DNA of 44,033 nt, from the NCBI GenBank assembly GCA_018623095.1, contig JAAZVX010000003.1, positions 1 to 44,033 on the forward strand. Direction: 5' to 3'. Positions within the stretch are counted from its first letter, which is position 1. Every line of letters starts with the position of its first letter. Source of the stretch: Marinobacterium sp. (GTDB taxonomy: Bacteria; Pseudomonadota; Gammaproteobacteria; Pseudomonadales; Balneatricaceae). Under the pieces are notes generated by a model, which was given only the letters and a program-made list of their open reading frames with translations, ran no database searches and had not been told where the DNA came from. The position numbers and the translations under genes are program-made. Positions 10,091-20,215 of this stretch are shown here, one piece after another.

Positions 10091-11392
10091 GTGAAGCCGG
10101 TAAAAGTTGGCATCTGTGGAATGGGTACTGTCGGTGGCGGTACGTTCGATGTTCTTAATCGCAATGCGTATGAGATTGCGCGTCGTGCGGGTCGTCGAAT
10201 TCAGATTGAACAGGTTGCTATGCGTCGTCCAAACCCTGCGTTTGATACGACAGGAATCCATGTCACATCGGATATTTTTGAGATCGCAACCAATCCAGAA
10301 ATTGATGTTGTTATCGAACTGATCGGTGGCTACGAAACCGCCTTTGATCTAGTGATGACGGCCATTCAAAACGGTAAGCACGTCGTTACTGCCAATAAAG
10401 CGTTGATTGCTGTGCATGGCAATGAGATTTTCGCAGCCGCTCAAGAGAAGAATGTGATGGTCGCGTTTGAAGCCTCTGTTGCTGGTGGTATACCAATCAT
10501 CAAAGCGATTCGTGAAGGCTTATCCGCAAACAAGATCGACTGGTTGGCCGGCATCATTAACGGTACCGGTAACTTCATTCTGACCGAGATGCGTGACAAG
10601 GGTCGTGCGTTTGAAGACGTATTGGCTGAAGCCCAAGCACTGGGTTACGCGGAAGCTGATCCTACCTTTGATGTTGAAGGCATCGATGCCGCGCACAAGC
10701 TGACTATTCTTGCCTCAATTGCCTTTGGCATACCTCTACAGTTCGAAAAAGCTTACACCGAGGGAATCAGTAAGATCACTTCACAAGATGTGAGCTATGC
10801 AGAAGAGCTAGGCTATCGCATCAAACACCTAGGTATTTGTCGTCGCACGTCCCAGGGTATTGAGCTGCGCGTTCACCCAACGATGATTCCAGAGAAGGCG
10901 TTGCTGGCCAATGTGGACGGCGTGATGAATGCCGTGCTTGTTGATGGCGATGCGGTCGGTCAAACCCTCTACTACGGTGCGGGTGCCGGTGCTGAGCCAA
11001 CGGCTTCAGCTGTCGTAGCGGATGTGGTGGATGTGGTTCGTACCCTGACGGCTGACCGCGACAACCGAGTTCCACATTTGGCCTTCCAGCCAACTGAGTT
11101 GTCTGACGCAGAAATCCTTCCTGTTGAGCAGGTGGAAAGTGCTTACTACCTTCGCTTGCAAGCGGTTGAGCGTCCAGGTGTCATGGCTCACATCACTCGT
11201 ATCTTGGGTGAAAAAGGGATCAATATTGAGGCTGTGATTCAAAAGCCAATTCGTGAATCACAAGTGCCAGTCATTCTTCTTACTCAACGAGTGGTTGAAT
11301 CGACAATGAATGAAGCGCTTCGCGAGATCGAAGCACTGCCAGACGTTGTGGGTGCAGTGACCCGCATTCGTGTTGAACAGCTGGCTGATTAA
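10091..11392 (+). CDS. hom: Homoserine dehydrogenase
   Basis: KPVKVGICGMGTVGGGTFDVL, GIINGTGNFILTEM, C-terminal ACT domain; GTG 10091 preferred over ATG 10085 by N-terminal fit. Confidence 0.95.
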   Translation: MKPVKVGICGMGTVGGGTFDVLNRNAYEIARRAGRRIQIEQVAMRRPNPAFDTTGIHVTSDIFEIATNPEIDVVIELIGGYETAFDLVMTAIQNGKHVVTANKALIAVHGNEIFAAAQEKNVMVAFEASVAGGIPIIKAIREGLSANKIDWLAGIINGTGNFILTEMRDKGRAFEDVLAEAQALGYAEADPTFDVEGIDAAHKLTILASIAFGIPLQFEKAYTEGISKITSQDVSYAEELGYRIKHLGICRRTSQGIELRVHPTMIPEKALLANVDGVMNAVLVDGDAVGQTLYYGAGAGAEPTASAVVADVVDVVRTLTADRDNRVPHLAFQPTELSDAEILPVEQVESAYYLRLQAVERPGVMAHITRILGEKGINIEAVIQKPIRESQVPVILLTQRVVESTMNEALREIEALPDVVGAVTRIRVEQLAD

Positions 11393-11404
11393 GAGGAATT
11401 TTCG

Positions 11405-12799
11405 ATGCGTTATATCTCGACTCGTGGTGATGCACCCACTCTAGACTTTGCGGACGTGCTATTAGCCGGTTTGGCGTCTGATGGTGGTCTTTATGTACCT
11501 GAAACACTGCCGACCTTCTCTAAAGAGGAGATCGCTAGCTGGGCAGGCCTTAGCTATGCGGATCTTGCGTTTAATGTCATCAAGCCTTTCGTTGAGGGCT
11601 GCATTAGCGACGCCGATCTTAAATCGATGATCGACGAGACCTATGCCGTATTTGAGCACGATGCCGTTGCGCCATTGGTTCAGATCGACAGTAATGAGTT
11701 CGTTCTAGAATTGTTCCATGGGCCTACCCTGGCATTCAAAGACTTTGCACTGCAGCTTCTAGGTCGTTTGATGGATCATGTATTGAAGCAGCGCAATGAG
11801 CGTCTAGTCATTATGGGTGCTACTTCAGGTGATACAGGTTCTGCCGCGATCGAAGGTTGTCGCCACTCTGATCACTTGGACATTTTCATTCTTCACCCAT
11901 ACAACCGTGTCTCTGAAGTACAGCGCCGCCAGATGACGACTGTATTGGAAGACAATGTCTTCAATATCGCATTGGAGGGTAACTTCGATGACTGTCAGGA
12001 GATGGTAAAAGATAGCTTTGCTGATCAGAGCTTCTTGAACGGTATGAAGCTAGGTGCTGTGAACTCGATCAACTGGGCTCGTATCATGGCCCAGATCGTC
12101 TACTACTTCTCTGCATCGTTAACGCTCGGTGGTCCACACCGTCCGGTTTCGTTCTCGGTACCGACCGGTAACTTCGGTGACATTTTTGCTGGTTACCTCG
12201 CTAAGCAGATGGGTCTTCCAATCGATCAGCTGGTGGTTGCGACTAACCGTAACGACATTCTTCACCGTGTCATCAGCGGCAACGATATGTCGAAAGGTCA
12301 GCTTGAGCATACTCTGTCGCCATCGATGGATATCATGGTCTCGTCTAACTTTGAGCGTCTTCTGTTTGATGTTTATGGTCGTGACGGCAAAGCGGTTGCT
12401 GATCTTATGGCTCGCTTTAAGAAAGAGTCTGTTCACCTTGGCGATGGTGAGTGGGATAAGGTGCGTGAACTGTTCAACAGCTACGCAGTCGACGATGAGA
12501 CCACTTGTCAGGTCATTGCTGACGTTTACGACTCGACGGAGTACCTCATTGATCCCCACACGGCCATTGGTGTAAAAGCGGCACGTGAATGCCGTCGTGA
12601 TATGAGTGTGCCGATGGTGACGTTGGCAACCGCGCATCCGGTTAAGTTCCCAGATCCTGTTGTGAAGGCTGGTCTGGAATCCCCTAGCTTGCCAACTCAT
12701 ATGAGCGATCTGTTTGAACGTGAAGAGCGTCTGACGGTGCTGGATAATGATCTGGCCACTGTTCAACAGTTTGTGGCGACTCACTCGCACAAGAGCTAA
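11405..12799 (+). CDS. thrC: Threonine synthase
   Basis: 464 aa; RYISTRGDAPTLDFADVLLAGLASDGGLYVPE, FHGPTLAFKDFALQ, GATSGDTGSAAI. Confidence 0.97.
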   Translation: MRYISTRGDAPTLDFADVLLAGLASDGGLYVPETLPTFSKEEIASWAGLSYADLAFNVIKPFVEGCISDADLKSMIDETYAVFEHDAVAPLVQIDSNEFVLELFHGPTLAFKDFALQLLGRLMDHVLKQRNERLVIMGATSGDTGSAAIEGCRHSDHLDIFILHPYNRVSEVQRRQMTTVLEDNVFNIALEGNFDDCQEMVKDSFADQSFLNGMKLGAVNSINWARIMAQIVYYFSASLTLGGPHRPVSFSVPTGNFGDIFAGYLAKQMGLPIDQLVVATNRNDILHRVISGNDMSKGQLEHTLSPSMDIMVSSNFERLLFDVYGRDGKAVADLMARFKKESVHLGDGEWDKVRELFNSYAVDDETTCQVIADVYDSTEYLIDPHTAIGVKAARECRRDMSVPMVTLATAHPVKFPDPVVKAGLESPSLPTHMSDLFEREERLTVLDNDLATVQQFVATHSHKS

Positions 12800-12805
12800 A
12801 TGAAT

Positions 12806-12832
12806 CGCCCCTCCTTAGAGGGGCGTTTTTTT
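12806..12832 (+). terminator. Rho-independent terminator after thrC
   Basis: CGCCCCT CCTTAG AGGGGCG followed by TTTTTTT. Confidence 0.85.
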
Positions 12833-12834
12833 GT

Positions 12835-13632
12835 ATGGACAGTTTCTTCTCCCTCTCAAAGCTCTTCTGGTTTCTAGCGGCGCCAGACCATCTATTAGTC
12901 TGGTTGCTGATGCTCGGTCTTATCCTGCTCTGGCTGGGTAAGCGAAGGTTGGCTGGTTGGTTGCTCTCTATCGATCTGCTCTTACTCATGTCGATACTAC
13001 TGATGCCAGTCGGGGATGCTGTGCTGCACCCTTTGGAATCACGCTTTAAACAGCCGGATCTGAATCAGATCCAACCGGCCGGTATTGTGATCTTGGGGGG
13101 CGGTGAGAACCCAGAGCTATCAGCGGTTTGGCAACAGTCCCAATTTAATGCTGCGGCCGAACGGGTTATGGTGATTCCAGCTTTGGCTAAGCGTTTCCCG
13201 GATGCAACCATGATTTTTACCGGCGGCAGTGGGTCGGTCCTTCGTCAATCGTTTAAGGGCGCCGACGGGGTTGCCAATTATCTTGATCAAATAGGCCTTG
13301 CCGACCGAGTGCTTTTAGAAAACCAGTCACGAAACACCTATGAAAATGCCCTACTGTCAGCAAAATTGCTTGGATCAGTGCCGGATCAGCCCTGGTTGTT
13401 AGTCACTTCAGCGTTTCATATGCCGCGCTCTGTGGGCATTTTTGAGAAACAGGGTTGGCAGGTGATTCCCTACCCGGTGGACTACTACAGCACGACTTCA
13501 ACAGGTATTAAATTGGATCCAAGGCTTTGGCGTAATATGCGAGATCTACATACCGGTGTCCGCGAATGGATAGGTCTGGTGGTCTACTACCTAACCGATA
13601 AAACTGATCAGCTTTTGCCAGGTGAGTCGTGA
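12835..13632 (+). CDS. YdcF/ElyC-like (DUF218) membrane protein
   Basis: 265 aa; two N-terminal TM segments, VILGGGENPELSA, TGGSGS, SRNTYENALLS, LVTSAFHMPRSVGIFEKQGW. Confidence 0.83.
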   Translation: MDSFFSLSKLFWFLAAPDHLLVWLLMLGLILLWLGKRRLAGWLLSIDLLLLMSILLMPVGDAVLHPLESRFKQPDLNQIQPAGIVILGGGENPELSAVWQQSQFNAAAERVMVIPALAKRFPDATMIFTGGSGSVLRQSFKGADGVANYLDQIGLADRVLLENQSRNTYENALLSAKLLGSVPDQPWLLVTSAFHMPRSVGIFEKQGWQVIPYPVDYYSTTSTGIKLDPRLWRNMRDLHTGVREWIGLVVYYLTDKTDQLLPGES

Positions 13633-15359
13633 GCGATCCAACGATTATTGAGCGACCAGTAAGCGCTGTTTCAACCTCTCTCTCTTCTCTACACCCCGTC
13701 ATTGCGCGTATCTATGCTGGGCGCGGGGTGTCGGAACTCAGCGAGCTTGAAAAGGGGTTAGAGACCCTGCTCCCAGATGGCGCCATGTTAGGCATCGATG
13801 CCGGAGTGGCTAGACTTGTCTCGGCGCTCAAACAGCAGGAGTCGATTCTGATCGTCGGTGACTTCGACTGCGATGGTGCAACCAGTACTACGACAGCGTT
13901 ACTGGCTCTGCGCGCCTTCGGATTTAATCAGGTTGATTACCTCGTCCCAAATCGTTTCGAATACGGCTATGGTTTATCGCCAGACATAGTTGAGGTGGCA
14001 AAGAAGAGAGAGCCAGATCTGATCATAACCGTCGATAATGGCATCTCAAGTATTGAAGGCGTTGATCGAGCCAATGAGTTCGGCATCGATGTGATTGTGA
14101 CGGACCACCACCTGCCAGGGACAGTTTTGCCCAAAGCGGTCGCCATCATTAACCCTAACCAAGCGGGTTGTCAGTTCATGGCTAAATCGACCTGTGGTGC
14201 TGGGGTAATCTTCTATCTGTTAATCGCGCTTCGTCGTCAGCTGCAGCAGTTGGGTTGGTTTGAACAACAGGGTATTAAAGCGCCGAATCTTGCCAATTAT
14301 CTAGATCTTATTGCCTTGGGGACAGTGGCGGATGTAGTGCCTTTGGAGCGCAATAATCGAACCTTGGTGCATCAGGGGTTGGCCCGTATTCGAGCTGGCA
14401 GAGCGCGTCCTGGCTTGTTGGCGCTTCTTGAGGTGGCAGGGCGAGATCATCAACGCATCAGTAGCTCTGATTTGGGGTTTGCCGTTGCGCCACGTCTAAA
14501 TGCAGCAGGTCGTTTGGATGACATTAGCTTAGGTATTGAGTGTCTTCTAGAGGAAGATCCACAACGTGCACGTGAATATGCTGAGCAGTTGGATGCTTTA
14601 AACCGTGAGCGACGCTCCATTGAGTCTGATATGCAGGCCCAAGCGATGGCCCATTTAGAGTCGTTAGATCTTTCAGAAGCGCAACGCCCAGCCGGTATCG
14701 CTCTTTTCAATGAGCAGTGGCATCAAGGGGTGATCGGCATACTGGCTTCTCGAGTGAAAGAGAAGTTACATCGCCCAGTGATTGTCTTCGCACCGGGTGA
14801 TGAGGGTGAAATTAAAGGATCGGCTCGGTCGATCGAGGGATTTCATATTCGCGATGGGTTGGATCGCATTGCGACCGAGCACCCTGATCTGATCTCCAAG
14901 TTTGGCGGACATGCGATGGCGGCCGGCTTGACCATTGCTAAAGCGGATTTAGAACGGTTTGAAGTCGCGTTTGCTGCCGAGGTGGCTCGTCAGACACGCA
15001 AAGAGGATCTGGATCGAGTGATTGAGACGGATGGTGAGCTTGCACCAAAACAATTCACCATGGAACTGGCCCAGATGATTCAGGAGGCGGGCCCTTGGGG
15101 ACATCAATTCCCGGAACCGAGCTTTCATGGTGAGTTTCGTTTGCTGCAACAGCGTATTGTTGGTCAAAAACATCTGAAAATGGTGCTGCAAGAGCCGACA
15201 ACAGGCTTGGCACTGAATGCAATCGCCTTTAATGTAGACACTAATGTTTGGCCGGACGCTTCGATCAATCGAGTGCGGACTGTCTATCGTCTCGATATTA
15301 ATGAATTTCGTGGGCAGCGCAGCCTACAACTGATGGTAGAGTGGCTTAAGCCGCTCTAA
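13629..15359 (+). CDS. recJ: Single-stranded-DNA-specific exonuclease RecJ
   Basis: 576 aa; GDFDCDGATSTTTALLALR, TVDNGISS, VTDHHLPG, GGHAMAAGLT. Confidence 0.96.
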   Translation: MSDPTIIERPVSAVSTSLSSLHPVIARIYAGRGVSELSELEKGLETLLPDGAMLGIDAGVARLVSALKQQESILIVGDFDCDGATSTTTALLALRAFGFNQVDYLVPNRFEYGYGLSPDIVEVAKKREPDLIITVDNGISSIEGVDRANEFGIDVIVTDHHLPGTVLPKAVAIINPNQAGCQFMAKSTCGAGVIFYLLIALRRQLQQLGWFEQQGIKAPNLANYLDLIALGTVADVVPLERNNRTLVHQGLARIRAGRARPGLLALLEVAGRDHQRISSSDLGFAVAPRLNAAGRLDDISLGIECLLEEDPQRAREYAEQLDALNRERRSIESDMQAQAMAHLESLDLSEAQRPAGIALFNEQWHQGVIGILASRVKEKLHRPVIVFAPGDEGEIKGSARSIEGFHIRDGLDRIATEHPDLISKFGGHAMAAGLTIAKADLERFEVAFAAEVARQTRKEDLDRVIETDGELAPKQFTMELAQMIQEAGPWGHQFPEPSFHGEFRLLQQRIVGQKHLKMVLQEPTTGLALNAIAFNVDTNVWPDASINRVRTVYRLDINEFRGQRSLQLMVEWLKPL

Positions 15360-15381
15360 GCCCACGGCAAAGGAGAAGAGA

Positions 15382-15564
15382 GTGAACGACTTTACAACTG
15401 ACGAACTGGGTATTTTGGTTTCTGTATTTGAGCGTGCCGGAGTAGCTGAAGATGGATCAGCAGAGGGTAGCTTGTTGAAGGTCATCAAAGGGGCGCACTC
15501 TGAGCGAATGGAGCTTGAGTCGATGGACTTTGATGACTGTGCAGGTGGTGCGTGCAAGCTGTAA
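15382..15564 (+). CDS. Small uncharacterised protein with C-terminal CAGGAC motif
   Basis: 60 aa, GTG start with AGGAG 7-11 nt upstream, overlaps nfo start by 13 nt. Confidence 0.6.
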   Translation: MNDFTTDELGILVSVFERAGVAEDGSAEGSLLKVIKGAHSERMELESMDFDDCAGGACKL

Positions 15565-16439
15565 ATCAGTCTCTTAAACCCTACTACGTTGGTGCTCATG
15601 TCAGTGCGGCGGGTGGGGTGCAAAATGCGCCACTGAATGCGGCTGCACTGGGAGCCAACGCCTTCGCTCTGTTTACTAAGAATCAGCGACAGTGGGTGGC
15701 TAAACCACTGGCAGATGAGACGATCAAGCAATTTAAAGCAAATTGTGCGGAGCATGGCTTCCTGCCTGAGCAAATTCTGCCTCACGACAGTTATCTGATT
15801 AATCTAGGACATCCTGAGGCTGAGCCGTTAAACAAGTCGCGCGATGCCTTTATTGATGAGATGCAGCGATGTGAACAGCTTGGCCTCTGTTATCTGAACT
15901 TCCATCCGGGCAGTCATCTAAAAAAGGTTGATGAGGCCATCTGCTTGGCGACGATCTCTGAGTCGATCGACATTGCGACACAGGAGACCGATCAGGTCAT
16001 TGCCGTTATTGAGACGACCGCCGGTCAGGGATCTAATTTAGGTTATCGATTTGAAGAGATCGCTGCGATCATTGATAAAAGCCACTACCCAGAACGCATT
16101 GGGGTTTGTATCGATACCTGTCATATTTTCGCCGCAGGGTATGATCTGCGGACATATGAAGCGTGCGAAAAGAGTTTTGCAGAGTTTGAACGACTGATCG
16201 GCTTTGACAAGTTGTGCGGTATGCACATCAATGACTCTAAAATTGCACTGGGTGGGCGTGTCGATCGGCACCACTCGCTGGGTCAGGGTGAAATTGGTTG
16301 GGAAGCGTTTCGTTACATTATGCAAGACGACCGTTTTCGCGGCGTGCCGCTCTGCTTAGAGACCATTGACGAGACGATTTGGGCTGAAGAGATTCAACAG
16401 CTTCGTCAATTTTCGGGCGAGAAGCAGGCCGCACAATGA
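15552..16439 (+). CDS. nfo: Endonuclease IV (AP endonuclease)
   Basis: 295 aa; [60 protein letters not shown]. Confidence 0.95.
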   Translation: MQAVNQSLKPYYVGAHVSAAGGVQNAPLNAAALGANAFALFTKNQRQWVAKPLADETIKQFKANCAEHGFLPEQILPHDSYLINLGHPEAEPLNKSRDAFIDEMQRCEQLGLCYLNFHPGSHLKKVDEAICLATISESIDIATQETDQVIAVIETTAGQGSNLGYRFEEIAAIIDKSHYPERIGVCIDTCHIFAAGYDLRTYEACEKSFAEFERLIGFDKLCGMHINDSKIALGGRVDRHHSLGQGEIGWEAFRYIMQDDRFRGVPLCLETIDETIWAEEIQQLRQFSGEKQAAQ

Positions 16440-17071
16440 GTGCTAATCATTCGAAAGTCACCTGGACTCCCAGCTTTGGTCAGCAAGATTACTGCTTGAT
16501 TAAAGATGAGACGGCCTTTCAGGGCTACTTTCGGGTCAAGCGTTTAACGCTTGAACATAAAACCTTTTCAGGCCAGTCCATTGAAATTACACGGGAGCTG
16601 TTTCAGCGTGGCGATGCCGTCTGTGTTCTGCTCTATGATCCTGCTAAAGACCGTGTTGTTCTGGTTGAGCAGTTTCGAGTGGGGTCTCTGCAGGGCCCGT
16701 CTCCATGGATGCTTGAGGTGGTTGCCGGTGTGGTTGAAGAGGGCGAAACCTCTGAACAGGTGGCAAAGCGAGAGTCGATTGAAGAGGCTGGCGTGTCGAT
16801 TGGCGAACCGCGAAGAATTATTCGTTATCTGCCCAGTGGCGGTGGCTGCGATGAGTGGATCGACCTGCTGTACGCCGAGGTGGATTCTGAGCAGGCCAAA
16901 GGTGTTCATGGCTTACCTGAAGAAGGTGAGGATATACGTGTTCATGTCCTGTCGAGCGATGATGCCATTGAGTTAGTGAATCAGGGTGTTATAAATAGTT
17001 CGCCTGCCATCATTGGTCTTCAGTGGCTGGCGCTGAATAAATTGAGTTTACAAGGTGCAGTTAATGCATGA
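16436..17071 (+). CDS. nudF: ADP-ribose pyrophosphatase (NUDIX)
   Basis: 211 aa; [45 protein letters not shown]. Confidence 0.88.
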   Translation: MSANHSKVTWTPSFGQQDYCLIKDETAFQGYFRVKRLTLEHKTFSGQSIEITRELFQRGDAVCVLLYDPAKDRVVLVEQFRVGSLQGPSPWMLEVVAGVVEEGETSEQVAKRESIEEAGVSIGEPRRIIRYLPSGGGCDEWIDLLYAEVDSEQAKGVHGLPEEGEDIRVHVLSSDDAIELVNQGVINSSPAIIGLQWLALNKLSLQGAVNA

Positions 17072-17516
17072 AGTGAGGCGTAAATACGTACCGGATTTGG
17101 TTAAGCAGAGCGTTGTCTCTGAAACCAACTATGCCCGTCTGATGCGTCTGCTTCCTGCGCAACAGGAGTCTGTTGAGTTTCGTATCGAGTGGCATCAACA
17201 CGCCTATGTGGTTGCTATCAAACGTGATGAAGAGTTTGCCTACACCTCAACCTGGACGCTCTCTTACTGGCCAGAGCAGGCCTCACCTTGGTTTAATCCT
17301 CAGTCGTTTGTCATTCGCCTCTATCATGATGCGCGCATGGCTGAAGTGGTGTGCCTAAAGCGTCGATCACAGTTACCGGGCCGATACGACTACCCTAACG
17401 CATTAATGCATCAGCCCGACGAGAAGTATCAGCTCAATCAACACCTTGCTGAGTGGTTGGGGCACTGTGCTACACAGGGCGTTCGCCATGATGTGAAGGT
17501 ACTGAGCGGTCAGTAA
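17064..17516 (+). CDS. DUF1249 family protein (YqiB-like)
   Basis: [30 protein letters not shown]; between nudF and yqiA as in gammaproteobacteria; ATG 17064 or GTG 17055. Confidence 0.85.
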   Translation: MHEVRRKYVPDLVKQSVVSETNYARLMRLLPAQQESVEFRIEWHQHAYVVAIKRDEEFAYTSTWTLSYWPEQASPWFNPQSFVIRLYHDARMAEVVCLKRRSQLPGRYDYPNALMHQPDEKYQLNQHLAEWLGHCATQGVRHDVKVLSGQ

Positions 17517-18103
17517 TGCATTTTCTCTATATTCACGGTTTTAACAGTTCACCCGAGTCGCTCAAAGGACAGCAGCTCATACGCCATTTTGTGTCGATCG
17601 GAAAAACGACTGAACTTTCGATTCCGGCCCTTTCACATTGGCCCAAAAAAGCGATTCAACAGTTAGAATCGATTGTCCAACAGCATGATGAGCTACTACT
17701 GATCGGCAGCTCTTTGGGTGGCTTTTATGCGACTCATTTATGTGAACGTTATGCACATCTGAAAGCGGTTTTAGTTAATCCTGCGGTTGCGCCGCATAAG
17801 CTGTTAGGTGGATTGCTAGGCCCACAAAAGAACTTTTACTCCGGTGAAGAGTATGAATTGACACTAGAACATATGGCTCAGTTAGAGTGGTTGTATTATC
17901 CTCAACTGAAACACCCGGAACGTCTTCTGCTGATGCAACAGGAGGGAGACGAGACGCTCGATTATCGTGACGCTGTTAGCTACTACAGTGACTCTCCACA
18001 GATCGTTCAACCGGGCGGCCATCACGGCTTTGAAAACTTTGAATCCATGTTGCCGACGATTTTTGCCTTTGCAGAAAACCGTTGGCAGCCTGAGAACGGC
18101 TAG
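17516..18103 (+). CDS. YqiA family alpha/beta-hydrolase esterase
   Basis: 195 aa; FLYIHGFNSSPESLKGQ, LLIGSSLGGFYATHL. Confidence 0.88.
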   Translation: MHFLYIHGFNSSPESLKGQQLIRHFVSIGKTTELSIPALSHWPKKAIQQLESIVQQHDELLLIGSSLGGFYATHLCERYAHLKAVLVNPAVAPHKLLGGLLGPQKNFYSGEEYELTLEHMAQLEWLYYPQLKHPERLLLMQQEGDETLDYRDAVSYYSDSPQIVQPGGHHGFENFESMLPTIFAFAENRWQPENG

Positions 18104-18115
18104 GAATAGAGAGAT

Positions 18116-20008
18116 ATGTCAAAGGACTATAATGCAGGTTCGATCGAGGTACTGAGCGGGCTGGATCCAGTCAAACGCCGCCCAGGCATGTACACCGAAA
18201 CGGATCGCCCTAACCACCTGGCACAGGAGGTGATCGATAACTCAGTCGATGAGGCGTTGGCGGGCCATGCTAAGCAGATTGATATCATACTGCACCCTGA
18301 TAACTCACTCTCTGTCTCTGATGATGGTCGTGGTATGCCGGTCGACATTCATCCAGAAGAGGGTGTGCCCGGTGTTGAACTTATTCTGACTAAGCTTCAT
18401 GCCGGCGGTAAGTTTAACAATGATAACTACAACTACTCTGGTGGCCTCCACGGGGTAGGTGTCTCTGTTGTGAACGCGCTCTCAAAGCTGTTGGAAGTTC
18501 AAATCCGTCGCGGTGGCCAGGTGCACCGAATCGGCTTTGCTGATGGTGAAAAAGTGTCGGACCTTGAAGTGGTCGATACCTGTGGTCAGCGAAATACCGG
18601 TACCACTGTTCGATTCCTACCTGATCCTAGCTACTTTGATTCACCTAAGTTTAGCGTCAGTCGTCTAAAACATAATCTTCGTGCCAAGGCCGTTCTCTGC
18701 CCGGGTCTGAAAGTGACCTTTACCGATCTTTCAACTGGGAAAAAGGAGAAAGAGGAGTGGTATTACGAAGATGGCTTAGTTGCTTATCTGAAAGGCAATA
18801 CGCAAGTCTATGAGACGCTTCCTGAAGAGCCATTTTGTGGATCTTTGCAGGGTGAAGAGGATGCCGTTGAGTGGGCGGTGCAGTGGCTGAAAGAGGGTGG
18901 AGAAATGACATGCGAAAGCTACGTCAATTTGATTCCTACCGCACAAGGTGGCACTCATGTAAATGGACTGCGCACCGGACTTTTGGAAGCACTGAGAGAG
19001 TTTTGTGATTTCCGTAGTCTGCTTCCACGTGGTGTGAAACTATCGCCAGAAGATGTTTGGGATCGCTGCTGTTTTATCCTCTCGGCTAAGATGGCGGATC
19101 CACAATTTTCGGGTCAAACCAAAGAGCGCCTCTCATCGCGTCAAATTGCGGCGTTTATTTCGGGTGCGGTCAAAGATGCCTTTTTGCTCTGGTTGAACAA
19201 ACACGTCGAAGAGGGTGAGGCGATTGCCGAGCTGGTCATTGCCAATGCACAAAAACGTCTTCGTTCGGCTAAAAAGGTTGTTCGTAAGAAGGTGACACAA
19301 GGGCCTGCATTACCAGGTAAATTGGCGGACTGTTCGGGTACTGATCCGATGCGCAGTGAGCTTTTCTTAGTGGAAGGTGACTCGGCAGGCGGCTCAGCAA
19401 AACAGGCGCGCAGTCGAGACTTTCAGGCGATCATGCCGTTGCGCGGTAAGATCTTGAATACCTGGGAAGTTGATTCTTCAGAGATTCTAGGGTCGCAAGA
19501 GATTCACGATATTTCCGTGGCGGTCGGGGTTGATCCGGGTGCCGAAGACCTAAGTAACCTGCGCTACGGTAAGATCTGTATTCTGGCCGATGCCGATTCT
19601 GATGGTGCGCACATTGCCACATTGATCTGTGCGCTGTTCTTGAGGCACTTCAAACCTTTGGTTGCGGCAGGGCACGTTTATGTCGCTATGCCACCGCTGT
19701 TCCGAATTGATGTGGCGAAAGAGGTCTTTTATGCACTGGATGAGTCGGAAAAGAACGGCATCGTAGAGCGCATCAAAGCGGAGCGTAAAAATGCGCGCAT
19801 TGGCGTACAGCGATTTAAGGGGCTGGGTGAGATGAACCCGATGCAGTTACGCGAAACGACCATGGATCCAGACACCCGTCGTTTGGTGCAGCTAACGTTG
19901 GAGTCAGGAGATGACACACATCAGGTGCTCGATATGCTGTTGGCTAAAAAACGTGCCTCAGATCGTAAGAGTTGGCTAGAAGAGAAGGGCAATTTAGCGA
20001 CAGTCTAA
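18116..20008 (+). CDS. parE: DNA topoisomerase IV subunit B
   Basis: 630 aa; GLDPVKRRPGMYTETDRPNHLAQEVIDNSVDEALAG, LVEGDSAGGSAKQARSRDFQAIMPLRGKILN; lacks GyrB insertion. Confidence 0.95.
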   Translation: MSKDYNAGSIEVLSGLDPVKRRPGMYTETDRPNHLAQEVIDNSVDEALAGHAKQIDIILHPDNSLSVSDDGRGMPVDIHPEEGVPGVELILTKLHAGGKFNNDNYNYSGGLHGVGVSVVNALSKLLEVQIRRGGQVHRIGFADGEKVSDLEVVDTCGQRNTGTTVRFLPDPSYFDSPKFSVSRLKHNLRAKAVLCPGLKVTFTDLSTGKKEKEEWYYEDGLVAYLKGNTQVYETLPEEPFCGSLQGEEDAVEWAVQWLKEGGEMTCESYVNLIPTAQGGTHVNGLRTGLLEALREFCDFRSLLPRGVKLSPEDVWDRCCFILSAKMADPQFSGQTKERLSSRQIAAFISGAVKDAFLLWLNKHVEEGEAIAELVIANAQKRLRSAKKVVRKKVTQGPALPGKLADCSGTDPMRSELFLVEGDSAGGSAKQARSRDFQAIMPLRGKILNTWEVDSSEILGSQEIHDISVAVGVDPGAEDLSNLRYGKICILADADSDGAHIATLICALFLRHFKPLVAAGHVYVAMPPLFRIDVAKEVFYALDESEKNGIVERIKAERKNARIGVQRFKGLGEMNPMQLRETTMDPDTRRLVQLTLESGDDTHQVLDMLLAKKRASDRKSWLEEKGNLATV

Positions 20009-20126
20009 GTTGACTTTTACTCACCATAATCGACCGATTCGGCATGGACTTGAGTAGCTAATTCCTTTAAAATACCGCAGGTTTTGCCCGTGATAGCGGC
20101 GCATCCCACCGAATAGATGTTTTTTG

Positions 20127-20161
20127 AAAGCGAGGCAGCCCCCAAGTTGGCCTCGCTTTTT
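20127..20161 (+). terminator. Terminator-like hairpin in the parE-carA interval (parE terminator or carA attenuator)
   Basis: AAAGCGAGGC ... GCCTCGCTTTTTT. Confidence 0.65.
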
Positions 20162-20215
20162 TGCAGCCAAGCCACAGTAATTTTTCATATCTAGCCAGCG
20201 CGCGGGGAGGTTCTT

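Noticed and set aside
12119-12790. 223-aa minus-strand ORF inside thrC
   Set aside because: Fully antisense to a confident threonine synthase gene; no recognisable domain; typical shadow ORF.
15324-15785. 153-aa minus-strand ORF across recJ end, small ORF and nfo start
   Set aside because: Overlaps three better-supported plus-strand genes; composition looks like shadow translation.
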